Source: Nocardioides xinjiangensis (GTDB lineage: Bacteria; Actinomycetota; Actinomycetes; Propionibacteriales; Nocardioidaceae). Taken from it: a DNA stretch of 64,000 nt. The notes below the pieces were generated by a model. The model ran no database searches. It was not told the origin of the DNA and saw nothing but the letters and a program-made list of their open reading frames with translations. Of this stretch, positions 33,763-42,757 are shown piece after piece. Position 1 is the first letter of the stretch. Each line of letters begins with the position of its first letter. Where the stretch lies: positions 2,153,977 through 2,217,976 of the forward strand of contig NZ_JAFMSY010000001.1 of assembly GCF_017916455.1 (NCBI RefSeq), read 5' to 3'. The position numbers were made by a program, and so were the translations under genes.

Positions 33763-34527
33763 ATGACTCCTCGCACCCGCACCGCCCTCGGCGCCCTCGC
33801 CGCCGCCCTCCTGACGCTCTCCGCCTGCGGCGGCTCGGGCTCCGGCTCGAGCTCCGACGCCGAGCCCTCGACCAGCGCCTCGGACGCGCCCTCGGACGCC
33901 GCTCCGGACGCCGCCTCCCCCGACCTCGACGCCATCCCGGACGTGGTGGCCGAGGTCAACGGCGAGGAGGTCACCAAGGAGGAGTTCGTCCCGATCTACG
34001 AGGCGGCCTACCAGCGGGCGACCGCCGAGGCGCAGGCGGGCGGCGCGGAGCCCGACGAGGCGCAGCTGCGCCGCCAGACCGCCAGGGACCTCGTCGACAC
34101 CGAGCTGCTCGCCCAGGAGGCCGAGGCCCGCGGCATCACCGTCGACCAGCAGGCCGTCGAGGCCGAGCTCGACGCCGTGGCCGGGCAGAACGGGATGGAG
34201 TCCGGCGAGGAGCTGCTCGCCGCCGTCGTCGCGCAGGGCGGGGTCACCGAGGAGGAGGCGCTCGCCCAGGTGCGGACCCAGGTGATGGTCGAGCTGCTCG
34301 TGGCCGACGAGGACGGCTCCGCCGAGCCGACCGAGAAGGACCTGCGCCGGCTCTACGCCCGGGTGAAGAAGCAGGCCGCGACCGGGCAGGGCGCCCAGCA
34401 GATCCCGCCGTACGCGCAGGTGCGCGACCAGCTCGCGGAGCAGGCGCAGGCCGAGCGCGTCGGCACCGTGGCAGGCGCCCTCGTCGAGGACCTGCGCAAG
34501 GACGCGGACATCACCGTCAACCTCTGA
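33763..34527 (+). CDS. SurA N-terminal domain lipoprotein
   Basis: This 254-residue protein has lipobox TLSAC (Cys near residue 22), a Ser/Asp/Ala-rich linker, then VVAEVNGEEVTKEEFVPIYEAAYQ and DLVDTELLAQEAEARGITVDQQAVEAEL, the SurA_N chaperone fold. The parvulin PPIase domain of full SurA/PrsA proteins is missing, so it may act as an exported chaperone or peptide binder without isomerase activity. TACCGT 8 bases before the ATG fits a leaderless start. It converges on the response regulator. Confidence 0.8.
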   Translation: MTPRTRTALGALAAALLTLSACGGSGSGSSSDAEPSTSASDAPSDAAPDAASPDLDAIPDVVAEVNGEEVTKEEFVPIYEAAYQRATAEAQAGGAEPDEAQLRRQTARDLVDTELLAQEAEARGITVDQQAVEAELDAVAGQNGMESGEELLAAVVAQGGVTEEEALAQVRTQVMVELLVADEDGSAEPTEKDLRRLYARVKKQAATGQGAQQIPPYAQVRDQLAEQAQAERVGTVAGALVEDLRKDADITVNL

Positions 34528-34549
34528 GGCGGCCCCCGCGCTGGCCGGC

Positions 34550-34894
34550 CTAGGCGTCCTCGAGGAGCCGGGTCACGGCTGCCGTGAGCTCCTTCCGGTC
34601 GAACGGCTTCGGCAGGAAGTACGGGCACTGCTCGCCGACGTCGAGGTCCCCCGACATCAGCAGGACCCGCGCGGCCGGCCGCAGCACGCGCAGCTGCGCG
34701 GCGACCTCGAGCCCCGTCATCCGGGGCATGTGGTGGTCGAGCACGACCAGGTCGAACTCCTCGCCGGCGGCGCGGGCCAGCGCCTCGGCGCCGTCGCCGG
34801 TGACGGCGACCTCGTGCCCGGCGCGCTCGAGGACGTAGGAGATGAAGAAGCGGATGTCCTCGTCGTCGTCGGCGACCAGGAAGCCGGTGGGCAT
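34550..34894 (-). CDS. Single-domain response regulator
   Basis: This 114-residue receiver domain has the acidic cluster LVADDDEDI, phospho-acceptor Asp in LVVLDHHMP, Thr/Ser in LLMSGD and Lys in FLPKPFD. No output domain follows, so it acts by protein contact or as a phosphate sink. The ATG at 34894 gives MPTGFLVADD; a GTG at 34912 would add 6 residues. It is divergent from a histidine kinase gene 121 bases away, its probable partner. Confidence 0.85.
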   Translation of the reverse strand: MPTGFLVADDDEDIRFFISYVLERAGHEVAVTGDGAEALARAAGEEFDLVVLDHHMPRMTGLEVAAQLRVLRPAARVLLMSGDLDVGEQCPYFLPKPFDRKELTAAVTRLLEDA

Positions 34895-35003
34895 GGCCTG
34901 AGTCTGCTGCACGAGGCGAACGGTGGGGCAGTCCGCGTGCCGAGCTGTTCACCGCTTCGTGAAGTACGTCGCAGGACCACCTGCGAGCGAGCCGTCCGCT
35001 CCG

Positions 35004-35009
35004 TAGGGT
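35004..35009 (+). promoter_or_regulatory. Candidate -10 box of the histidine kinase gene
   Basis: TAGGGT lies 6 bases before the ATG at 35016, leaving no room for a ribosome site, so the transcript is probably leaderless. Confidence 0.4.
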
Positions 35010-35015
35010 TCGGCC

Positions 35016-36971
35016 ATGCCCCCGCTCACGGCCCTGGCCTTCGGGCTCGCCTACGCGCTCCTCACGTGGGTGGGCCGGCTGACCGTGGTGGACGGCCAGG
35101 TGGTCAGCCTCGTCTGGCCGGCGGCCGGCGTGGCCATCCTGTGGTTCCTCGCCGAGTCGCCCCGCCGCCCCGAGTGGGTCCTCGTCCCCCTGATGGCCGT
35201 GCACGCGGGCGTCGTCATGGCCACCGGCGTGTCCCCGGTGCTCGCGTTCTTCGGCTCCCTGTCGGTCACCGTCCAGACCGCCGTGGTGGGACTGCTCGTG
35301 CGCCGGTGGTGCCCCTCCCTCCTCGGCGCCGGGGGGCACGCCAGCATCCGCTCGCCCCGCGACCTCGCGGCGACGGGTGCCGCCGCGGCGATCGGCTGCG
35401 TCCTGGGTGCGCTCATCGGCACGACGGGCCTGTGGCTCGACGGGGCGGACGTCACGCCGCTGTCCACGCTGGCCTGGTTCGCCCGGCACATGGCGGGCGT
35501 CCTCACGGTCGGCGCGGTCGGACACCTCGCGTGGGAGTGGCGCACCCAGGCCGTCCCCCAGCGGACGCACAGCGGCAGCCGCACGGAGCTCGTCGTGCTG
35601 TGGGTGGTCTCCCTCGCGGCGACCGCGGGACTGTTCCTGCAGCCGTACCCGCTGGAGTTCCTCGTCATCGGGCTTGCGGTGTGGTCGGCAGCCCGGTTCC
35701 GCACCTTCCCCGCGGCCGTGCACTGCCTCGCGCTCGGTGCCGTCGCGGTGGTCCTGAGCCTCACCGGGCACGGTCCGATCGCGGAGCTCGACGGCCGGGT
35801 CGTCGAGGTGCTGGTGTCCCAGCTCTTCATGGTCACGCTGCTGGTCACCGGCCTCGCGGTCGGGGCGCTCGGCGACCGCATCGACGAGCTCTACGCCAGC
35901 GCGACGCGGGCCAGCCGCGACGCGGCCGAGCAGGCCCAGCTGCTCGCGGAGATGACCGAGAGCATGGGCGAGGGCCTCGTGGTCCTCGACCGCTCGGGAC
36001 GCATCGACCGCAGCAACGGCGCCAGCCGGCGACTGGCCCACCGGGTCAGCCTGGGCGCGGGGGACGACGAGGCGCTGGCGCGGCTCGTCGACCTCGTCCT
36101 GCGCCCGGCCGCCCAGAACACCGGGTCGGCACGGGCCGAGCTGGGCGTCGGGGACGTGGTCATCCCCCTGGAGAGCGGCGAGGAGGTCGTCCTGGCCGTC
36201 ACGCGCACGCCCCTGGCCGGTGCGGCCGGCGGCGGGCCCACGGGAGTCCTGCTCGTGCTGCGCGAGGTGACCGACCACCGCTCCGGGCTCCGCCCGCTGG
36301 CGAACTTCGCCTCGACGGCGGCGCACGACCTCCGCGGACCGCTCACCGCGATCCGGTCCTGGCTCTCGATCGCCGTGGAGGACCTCGAGGACGGGTCGGA
36401 CGCGCTGGCCCCCCTGCGCCGCGCGGAGCGCGCAGCCGAGCACATGGGCGAGCTCATCGGCGACCTGCTCGCCCACGCCCTCGCCGAGTCGGGCGAGCTG
36501 GCCGCGCAGGACGTCCCCCTCTGCGGGGAGGACGGCGTCCTCACCCAGGCCGCCGACCTGCTCGGCCCCGACGACGTGCTCGACGTCCCCGACGACCTGC
36601 CGGCCGTGCACGCCGACCCGGTGGCCGTGCGCCAGCTCTTCGGCAACCTCGTCGACAACGCCGTCAAGTACGCCGTGCCGGGGCAGCCGGCCCGGATCCG
36701 GGTCCGGGCGCACCGGCAGGGGTCGCGCGTGGTCGTCGAGGTGCAGGACGACGGCGTGGGGGTGGAGGACGAGGAGCGCGCGCTGGTCTTCCAGCGCTTC
36801 CACCGCAGCGGAGCGGTGCGCGCCCACTTCCGCGGCACCGGGATGGGGCTGTCGATCTGCCAGACCATCGTGCAGCGCCACGGCGGCACGATCGAGTGCC
36901 TCGCCGTGCCCCCCGGCACCGGGTCGGTGTTCCGCTTCGACCTGCCCGCGGCGGCCGAGGGTCCTCCGTAG
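35016..36971 (+). CDS. Membrane sensor histidine kinase (MASE1-like, PAS, HisKA, HATPase)
   Basis: The first 290 residues form about eight transmembrane helices of the MASE1 type (VVSLVWPAAGVAILWFLAE). A PAS-like region follows (LLAEMTESMGEGLVVLDRSGRI), then the dimerisation/H-box STAAHDLRGPLTAIRSWLS (phosphorylated His near residue 440) and an ATPase domain with LFGNLVDNAVKYA, DDGVGVEDEE and FRGTGMGLSICQTI. All catalytic boxes are intact. It probably phosphorylates the divergent single-domain regulator. The stimulus is unknown. Confidence 0.9.
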   Translation: MPPLTALAFGLAYALLTWVGRLTVVDGQVVSLVWPAAGVAILWFLAESPRRPEWVLVPLMAVHAGVVMATGVSPVLAFFGSLSVTVQTAVVGLLVRRWCPSLLGAGGHASIRSPRDLAATGAAAAIGCVLGALIGTTGLWLDGADVTPLSTLAWFARHMAGVLTVGAVGHLAWEWRTQAVPQRTHSGSRTELVVLWVVSLAATAGLFLQPYPLEFLVIGLAVWSAARFRTFPAAVHCLALGAVAVVLSLTGHGPIAELDGRVVEVLVSQLFMVTLLVTGLAVGALGDRIDELYASATRASRDAAEQAQLLAEMTESMGEGLVVLDRSGRIDRSNGASRRLAHRVSLGAGDDEALARLVDLVLRPAAQNTGSARAELGVGDVVIPLESGEEVVLAVTRTPLAGAAGGGPTGVLLVLREVTDHRSGLRPLANFASTAAHDLRGPLTAIRSWLSIAVEDLEDGSDALAPLRRAERAAEHMGELIGDLLAHALAESGELAAQDVPLCGEDGVLTQAADLLGPDDVLDVPDDLPAVHADPVAVRQLFGNLVDNAVKYAVPGQPARIRVRAHRQGSRVVVEVQDDGVGVEDEERALVFQRFHRSGAVRAHFRGTGMGLSICQTIVQRHGGTIECLAVPPGTGSVFRFDLPAAAEGPP

Positions 36972-36990
36972 GTCGTCGCCGCCGGCCGGC

Positions 36991-39900
36991 TCAGACGTTG
37001 CGCCGGTACTGTCCGCCCACCTCGAAGAACGCCTCGGTGACCTGCTGGAGCGAGCAGACACGGGCGGCGTCCATCAGGACAGCGAAGACGTTCTCACCCG
37101 ACACCGCCGCGTCCTTCAGCCGCGCGAGCGCCTCCTGCGCCTCGGCCCCGTGCTCGGCCTGGAAGGCCCGCACGCGGGCGAGCTGGGACTCCTTCTCCGC
37201 CTCGGTGGCGCGGGCCAGCTCGATCTCCTGGGGACCCGACGACCCGGCGTCGCCGCCGTTGCCACGCAGGAACGTGTTGACCCCGATGATCGGCAGGGTG
37301 CCGTCGTGCTTGCGGTGCTCGTAGAGCATGGACTCGTCCTGGATCCGCCCACGCTGATAGCCGGTCTCCATCGCGCCGAGCACGCCGCCGCGCTCGTTGA
37401 TCCGGTCGAACTCCTCCAGCACCGCCGCCTCCACGAGGTCGGTGAGGTCGTCGATGACGTACGAGCCCTGGAGCGGGTTCTCGTTCATCGCCAGGCCCCA
37501 CTCCCGGTTGATGATGAGCTGGATCGCCAGCGCCCGGCGCACGGACTCCTCGGTCGGGGTCGTCACGGCCTCGTCGTAGGCGTTGGTGTGCAGGCTGTTG
37601 GCGTTGTCGTAGATCGCGATGAGCGCCTGCAGCGTGGTGCGGATGTCGTTGAAGTCCATCTCCTGCGCGTGCAGCGACCGGCCGCTGGTCTGGACGTGGT
37701 ACTTGAGCTTCTGCGACCGCTCGGACGCGCCGTACTTCTCCTTCATCGTGACCGCCCAGATCCGGCGGGCCACGCGGCCGAGCACGGAGTACTCCGGGTC
37801 CATGCCGTTGGAGAAGAAGAACGACAGGTTGGGGGCGAAGTCGTCGATCGCCATGCCCCGCGCGAGGTAGGCCTCGACGTAGGTGAAGCCGTTGGCGAGG
37901 GTGAAGGCGAGCTGGCTGATCGGGTTCGCCCCGGCCTCCGCGATGTGGTAGCCGGAGATCGACACGGAGTAGAAGTTGCGCACCTGGTGCTCGATGAACC
38001 ACTCCTGGATGTCGGCCATCATCCGCAGCGAGAACTCCGTCGAGAACAGGCAGGTGTTCTGGCCCTGGTCCTCCTTGAGGATGTCGGCCTGCACCGTGCC
38101 GCGGACGTTGGCCAGGGCGTACGCCGCGAGGCTGGCGCGCTCCTCCTCGCTCGGCTCGCGTCCCTCGCGCTCCCGGAAGGCGTCGACCTGCTGGTCGATC
38201 GCGGTGTTGAGGAAGAACGCCAGCACCGTGGGGGCGGGGCCGTTGATCGTCATGCTGACCGACGTGGTCGGCGCGACCAGGTCGAAGCCGTCGTAGAGCG
38301 CCTTCATGTCGTCGAGGGTCGCGACCGAGACGCCGGACGTGCCGACCTTGCCGTAGACGTCGGGGCGCGGGTCGGGGTCGCGGCCGTAGAGCGTCACCGA
38401 GTCGAACGCGGTCGACAGGCGGGTCGCGGGCTGGCCCTCGGACAGGATCTTGAAGCGGCGGTTGGTGCGCGCCGGGTCGCCCTCGCCGGCGAACATCCGG
38501 GCGGGGTCCTCGTTGTCGCGCTTGAACGGGAAGACGCCCGCGGTGAAGGGGAAGTAGCCGGGCAGGTTCTCGTTGCGCCAGAAGCGGACCAGCTCGCCGT
38601 GGTCGGTGAAGCGCGGCAGCGCCACCCGCGGGATCTTGTTGCCGCTGAGCGACTCGCGGGTGAGCCTGGTGGTGATCTCCCGGTCCCGCACGCGCACCAC
38701 CTGCTCGTCGCCGGAGTAGGCCTCGACCACCGCGGGCCAGCCGGCGATCTGGTCGGCGAGCTCGTGCGGCACCGCCTTGCGGGCCTGCTCGAGCAGCGCG
38801 GGCACGCCGCCCGGGTCGCCTTCGCCGAGCTGGTCGGCGACGTGCTGGACGCGCTGCAGGTGGCGGGCCGCCTCGGCGAGCTCCGCGGTCCGCGCGTGGT
38901 AGCCGCGGACGGTCTCGGTGATCTCGCTGAGGTAGCGGACGCGGTCGGCCGGCACCACCTGGCGGATGCCGGAGGAGTGGCGCACGTCGACGCGCGGCAG
39001 CGTGCCGTCGGCCACCTCCAGGCCCGCGGCGGCGAGCTCGTCGCGCAGGTGCTGGTAGAGCGCGGTCACCCCGTCGTCGTTGAACGTCGCCGCGCTGGTG
39101 CCGAAGACGGGCATGTCGTGCGGCTGCTTGCCGAAGGCCTCGCGGTTGCGCACCAGCTGGCGGCCGACGTCGCGCAGCGCGTCCTTGGCGCCGCGGCGCT
39201 CGAACTTGTTGATCGCCACGGTGTCGGCGAAGTCGAGCATGTCGATCTTCTCCAGCTGCGAGGCGGCGCCGAACTCCGGCGTCATCACGTAGAGCGAGTG
39301 GTCGACGAGGGGCACGATGCCGGCGTCGCCCTGGCCGATGCCGGGCGTCTCGACGATGACCAGGTCGTGGCCGGCCGCCTTCAGCACGTCGATGACGTCG
39401 GCGAGGTGCCCGGGCACCTCGTGGGCGCCGCGCGTCGCGAGGGAGCGGAAGAAGACGCGGTCCCCGTCGAGCGCGTTGGCGCGGATCCGGTCGCCGAGCA
39501 GCGCACCGCCGCCCTTGCGGCGGGTGGGGTCGACGGCCACCACGGCGATGCGCAGCTTGTCCTGCTGGTCGGTGCGGAAGCGACGGACGACCTCGTCGGT
39601 CAGCGACGACTTGCCCGAGCCGCCGGTGCCGGTGATGCCCAGCACGGGCACGACCCGGCGCTGCGCCGCCGCCCGCAGGTCGGCGAGCATCGCCTCGTCG
39701 AGGCGGCCCTCCTCGGCGCCGGTGATCGCCCGGGCGACCGCGAACCGGTCGCCGGACAGCACCTGGTCGACCGTCACCGGCTTGTCCGACCACAGGTCGA
39801 TGTCGCAGTCGGCGACGACCGAGTTGATCATCCCGACGAGCCCCATCCGCTGACCGTCCTCCGGCGAGAAGATGGTGACGCCGGACTCGCGCAGCCGCGC

Positions 39901-40239
39901 GATCTCCGAGGCGACGATGACGCCCCCGCCGCCGCCGACGACCCGCACGTGGCCGGCGCCCGCGGCGCGCAGCGACTCCACGAGGTACTCGAAGTACTCG
40001 ACGTGGCCGCCCTGGTAGGACGACACGGCGACGCCCTGGACGTCCTCCTCGAGGGCCGCGTCGACCACCTCCTGCACCGAGCGGTTGTGCCCGAGGTGGA
40101 TGACCTCGCAGCCCTGGCTCATCAGGATGCGCCGCATGATGTTGATCGACGCGTCGTGGCCGTCGAAGAGGCTCGACGCCGTGACGAGGCGGATCGGGTT
40201 CTGCGGGCGGTGCAGGGCGGGGCGGGCGAGGTCGGCCAT
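36991..40239 (-). CDS. icmF: Fused isobutyryl-CoA mutase IcmF
   Basis: This 1082-residue fusion has three parts: a B12-binding domain (SLFDGHDASINIMRRILMSQ, residues 15-140), a MeaB-type G-protein chaperone (Walker A ITGTGGSGKSS near residue 205, VAVDPTRRKGGGALLGDRIR, ETPGIGQGD) and the substrate-binding mutase barrel (about 560-1082; FSLRMMADIQEWFIEHQVRN). It interconverts isobutyryl-CoA and butyryl-CoA using adenosylcobalamin, and the GTPase part protects the cofactor. ATG at 40239 is 6 bases from a TACTAT -10 that overlaps a palindrome. marR lies directly upstream on the same strand. Confidence 0.95.
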   Translation of the reverse strand: MADLARPALHRPQNPIRLVTASSLFDGHDASINIMRRILMSQGCEVIHLGHNRSVQEVVDAALEEDVQGVAVSSYQGGHVEYFEYLVESLRAAGAGHVRVVGGGGGVIVASEIARLRESGVTIFSPEDGQRMGLVGMINSVVADCDIDLWSDKPVTVDQVLSGDRFAVARAITGAEEGRLDEAMLADLRAAAQRRVVPVLGITGTGGSGKSSLTDEVVRRFRTDQQDKLRIAVVAVDPTRRKGGGALLGDRIRANALDGDRVFFRSLATRGAHEVPGHLADVIDVLKAAGHDLVIVETPGIGQGDAGIVPLVDHSLYVMTPEFGAASQLEKIDMLDFADTVAINKFERRGAKDALRDVGRQLVRNREAFGKQPHDMPVFGTSAATFNDDGVTALYQHLRDELAAAGLEVADGTLPRVDVRHSSGIRQVVPADRVRYLSEITETVRGYHARTAELAEAARHLQRVQHVADQLGEGDPGGVPALLEQARKAVPHELADQIAGWPAVVEAYSGDEQVVRVRDREITTRLTRESLSGNKIPRVALPRFTDHGELVRFWRNENLPGYFPFTAGVFPFKRDNEDPARMFAGEGDPARTNRRFKILSEGQPATRLSTAFDSVTLYGRDPDPRPDVYGKVGTSGVSVATLDDMKALYDGFDLVAPTTSVSMTINGPAPTVLAFFLNTAIDQQVDAFREREGREPSEEERASLAAYALANVRGTVQADILKEDQGQNTCLFSTEFSLRMMADIQEWFIEHQVRNFYSVSISGYHIAEAGANPISQLAFTLANGFTYVEAYLARGMAIDDFAPNLSFFFSNGMDPEYSVLGRVARRIWAVTMKEKYGASERSQKLKYHVQTSGRSLHAQEMDFNDIRTTLQALIAIYDNANSLHTNAYDEAVTTPTEESVRRALAIQLIINREWGLAMNENPLQGSYVIDDLTDLVEAAVLEEFDRINERGGVLGAMETGYQRGRIQDESMLYEHRKHDGTLPIIGVNTFLRGNGGDAGSSGPQEIELARATEAEKESQLARVRAFQAEHGAEAQEALARLKDAAVSGENVFAVLMDAARVCSLQQVTEAFFEVGGQYRRNV

Positions 40240-40245
40240 GGGCCG

Positions 40246-40265
40246 ATAGTAGGACTTCCTACTAT
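40246..40265. promoter_or_regulatory. Palindromic operator candidate upstream of icmF
   Basis: ATAGTAGGACTTCCTACTAT is a perfect inverted repeat with 9-base arms and a 2-base centre. Its left arm contains, on the minus strand, the TACTAT hexamer that serves as the likely icmF -10 box, 6 bases before the ATG. AT-rich sequence here is striking in such GC-rich DNA. The size suits a MarR dimer, and a marR gene ends 14 bases away. Confidence 0.75.
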
Positions 40266-40278
40266 TACTCGCGAGTTC

Positions 40279-40767
40279 TCACCCGTCGCCCAGCCCGGCG
40301 CGCAGCGACGTGAGCCGCTCGGTGAGGTCACGCACCGCGGTGCCGGGCAGCCCGGGCGCCTCGAAGACCTGGCGGTTGAGGGCCGCGGTCGCCTCCTCCA
40401 CGGCCTCGCGGCCGGCCTCGGTGAGCACCGCGCGCACGACCCGCTTGTCCTCGTCGCTGCGCACCCGCTCGACGTAGCCCTGCGCGACCAGCCGGTCGAC
40501 GGCGCTCGTGACGCTGGTCGGGTGCACCTGCAACAGCGAGCCGAGCCGTGACATCGGCATCGCGGCGTCGCGGGTGAAGGACAGCAGCCGCAGCACCTCG
40601 TAGCGCGCGAACGTGAGGGCTCGCGGGCGCAGCACGGCGTCGATGCGCTCCATCAGCAGCTGCTGGGCGCGGACCACCGAGGTCACCATCGCCATGCCGT
40701 CGGCGGCGTCGTGCCAGCCGTGGGCGACCCACTGCCGGTGGGCCTCGCTGATCGGGTCACGCGCCAT
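40279..40767 (-). CDS. MarR-family transcriptional regulator
   Basis: This 162-residue protein has the MarR winged helix: LTFARYEVLRLLSFTRDAAMPMSRLGSLLQVHPTSVTSAVDRLVAQGYVERVRSDEDKRVVRAVLTEAG in order. It lies between a BtuF-like gene (11 bases upstream) and icmF (39 bases downstream), all on the minus strand. The palindrome before icmF is its most likely operator, and an acyl-CoA or branched-chain acid ligand is plausible (inference). ATG at 40767 has a TAGGGT 8 bases upstream, overlapping the previous stop. Confidence 0.88.
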   Translation of the reverse strand: MARDPISEAHRQWVAHGWHDAADGMAMVTSVVRAQQLLMERIDAVLRPRALTFARYEVLRLLSFTRDAAMPMSRLGSLLQVHPTSVTSAVDRLVAQGYVERVRSDEDKRVVRAVLTEAGREAVEEATAALNRQVFEAPGLPGTAVRDLTERLTSLRAGLGDG

Positions 40768-40778
40768 GGGGCACGACC

Positions 40779-41525
40779 CTAGCCAGCCAGTGCGGTGAGC
40801 ACCTCGTGCGCCTCGACCATGGCGGGTCCGTACCACGTGAGCAGTCGTCCCGAGACCAGGCGCGTGGGCGTGCGCAGCGCCTCGGGGCCGTCGTCGGCGG
40901 TGAACACGTACGGCTCGTCGGGCAGCAGCACGACGTCGGCGCCGGCCGCGTCGATCTTCTCCGGCGTGACGCTCGGGTAGCGCCCCTCGCGGTCGGCGAG
41001 CACGTTGGTCAGGCCGGCGCGGCCCAGGAGGTCGTCGGTGTAGGTCGGCGACCCGACGACCATCCACGGGTCGCGCCAGATCGGCACGGCGACCGAGAGC
41101 CGGCGCGGCGCGGGCGTCGACCACATCGCGCGCGCCGCGACGAGCCACGCCGGGTCGGGCAGGGCGAGGGCCGTCGAGAAGAGCCGCGTCATCGAGTCGA
41201 GCGCCTCCTCGACCGTCTCGATGCGGGTCACCCACACCGCGACGCCGGCGTCGCGCAGCCGGCGCACGTCGAGCTCGCGGTTCTCCTCCATGTTCGCCAC
41301 GACGAGGTCGGGGGCGAGGGCGCGCACGGCCACGAGATCGGGGTTCTTCGTGCCCCGCACGCGCGGGACGTCGAGGCCGGCGGGGTGGGTGCACCAGTCG
41401 GTCGCGCCGACCAGACGGTCGGGTGCAGTGGCGGCCAGCGCCTCGGTGAGCGACGGCACCAGCGAGACGACGCGGGCGGGAGGAGCGGCGAGGCCGACGT
41501 CGGCCCCCAGGTCGTCGAAGGGCAT
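40779..41525 (-). CDS. BtuF/helical-backbone metal receptor-like protein without signal peptide
   Basis: This 248-residue protein has two Rossmann-like lobes (VVSLVPSLTEALAATAPDRLVGATDWC and PDLVVANMEENRELDVRRLRDAGVAVWV), typical of cobalamin- and iron-chelate-binding receptors. Unlike transport receptors it has no signal peptide or lipobox: MPFDDLGADVG opens directly, so it should be cytosolic. TAGGGT 6 bases before the ATG supports this start. With marR and icmF downstream, a role in intracellular B12 handling is suggested but unproven. Confidence 0.8.
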   Translation of the reverse strand: MPFDDLGADVGLAAPPARVVSLVPSLTEALAATAPDRLVGATDWCTHPAGLDVPRVRGTKNPDLVAVRALAPDLVVANMEENRELDVRRLRDAGVAVWVTRIETVEEALDSMTRLFSTALALPDPAWLVAARAMWSTPAPRRLSVAVPIWRDPWMVVGSPTYTDDLLGRAGLTNVLADREGRYPSVTPEKIDAAGADVVLLPDEPYVFTADDGPEALRTPTRLVSGRLLTWYGPAMVEAHEVLTALAG

Positions 41526-41608
41526 GGCGCGACCCTAGGGGCTGGACCGGCCGCCCTTCGGGTGAGGGGGCGTTGGTGCCGCCCGGTGCTCGTGGTGGAG
41601 TTCTCCGC

Positions 41609-42757
41609 ATGACCCAGCACGCCGGACCCACCGCCGGGCTGCCGATCGACGGCGCCGAGCGGCCGACGGCGGACGGCTGGACCTTCCCGGTGCGCAACCC
41701 CGCCACGGGCGAGCGGCTGTGGGACGTGCCCGACGCCGGGCTCCCCGACGCCGAGGCCGCCGTGGAGGCGGCCTGGCGGGCGGTGCACGCGACCGGGTGG
41801 AGCACCGACACCGCCATGCGACTCGGCGCCGTGCGCCGCTTCCAGCAGGAGCTGGCCGCCCGGGCCGACGACCTCGCCGCCCTGCTCGCCGTCGAGACCG
41901 GCGTCCCGGTGGCGCTGCGCCGGACGTACGTCGACGCGCCGGTCGAGGGCCTGCGGAACGTGATCGGGCGCGGCCGGCCGGCCGTGACGGTCGTCCTCAC
42001 GCCGGCGACCGCGCCGCTGTCGGTGGCGCTCGCCGAGATCGGTCGCGTGCTGGGCGCCGGCGGCTCCGTCGTGCTCAAGCCCGCACCCGAGGCCGCGAGC
42101 GCCGCGCTCGAGGTGGGCCGCATGGGGCTGGACTTCCTGCCGCGGGGCGTGCTCAACGTGGTCGCGACCCGTGACGTCGACGTCGCGATCGCGCTGACCC
42201 TCGACCGCCGGGTCGACGAGGTGAGCTTCACCGGCTCGCCGGTCGCCGGGGAACGGGTCCGCGGCGCGGCAGGCGGAGCGGGCAAGGGCGTGCGCCTCGA
42301 CCTGGGCGGCCCCGCTCCGGCACGGCCGGCCGACGACGACCGCCTCGAGGCCGTCGTCGCGCAGGCGGCGATGGACGTGGCGGCCAACGCCGGCCAGGGG
42401 TGCCGGCTGCCGGCCAGCGTCATCGTCCCGGTCCGCCGCTACGCCGACGCGCTGCGCGCCGCGATGGCCGCCATGGAGGCCGTGGCGGTCGGCGACCCGC
42501 TCGACCCGCGGACGCTGTGCGGGCCGCTGCGCTCGCCCGTCGCGCTCGACCGGGTGCTGCGCTACGTCTCGCTCGCGCGTGCGGAGGGCGGCGACGTGGT
42601 GCTGGGCGGCCGGCGCCTCGACCGCGACGGCGGGTGGTGGATGGCGCCGACGGTCATCGGCGGGCTGGACGTCGAGTCGCGGCTGGTGCGCGAGGAGCTG
42701 CTCGGCCCCGTGCTCATGGTCGTGCCGGAGCCACCCGGGTCATCGGCACGTGCCTGA
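41609..42757 (+). CDS. Short, divergent aldehyde dehydrogenase-family protein (possibly decaying)
   Basis: This 382-residue protein aligns with the aldehyde dehydrogenase superfamily: NPATGERLWDVPDA, VVLKPAPEAASAALEVG, EVSFTGSPVAGERVRG and NAGQGCRLPAS with the catalytic Cys. The general-base motif reads LDLGGPAP rather than ELGG (Glu to Asp). The frame stops shortly after EELLGPVLMVV, roughly 90 residues before the normal end, so part of the bridging and oligomerisation region is missing. Activity is doubtful. The last 44 bases overlap the convergent acetyltransferase gene. Confidence 0.7.
   Translation: MTQHAGPTAGLPIDGAERPTADGWTFPVRNPATGERLWDVPDAGLPDAEAAVEAAWRAVHATGWSTDTAMRLGAVRRFQQELAARADDLAALLAVETGVPVALRRTYVDAPVEGLRNVIGRGRPAVTVVLTPATAPLSVALAEIGRVLGAGGSVVLKPAPEAASAALEVGRMGLDFLPRGVLNVVATRDVDVAIALTLDRRVDEVSFTGSPVAGERVRGAAGGAGKGVRLDLGGPAPARPADDDRLEAVVAQAAMDVAANAGQGCRLPASVIVPVRRYADALRAAMAAMEAVAVGDPLDPRTLCGPLRSPVALDRVLRYVSLARAEGGDVVLGGRRLDRDGGWWMAPTVIGGLDVESRLVREELLGPVLMVVPEPPGSSARA

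Noticed and set aside
37150-40551. 1133-codon plus-strand open frame opposite icmF
   Set aside because: It is the shadow of icmF and marR. Composition (His/Val/Gly/Arg-rich) is typical of antisense frames in high-GC DNA and it matches no family.
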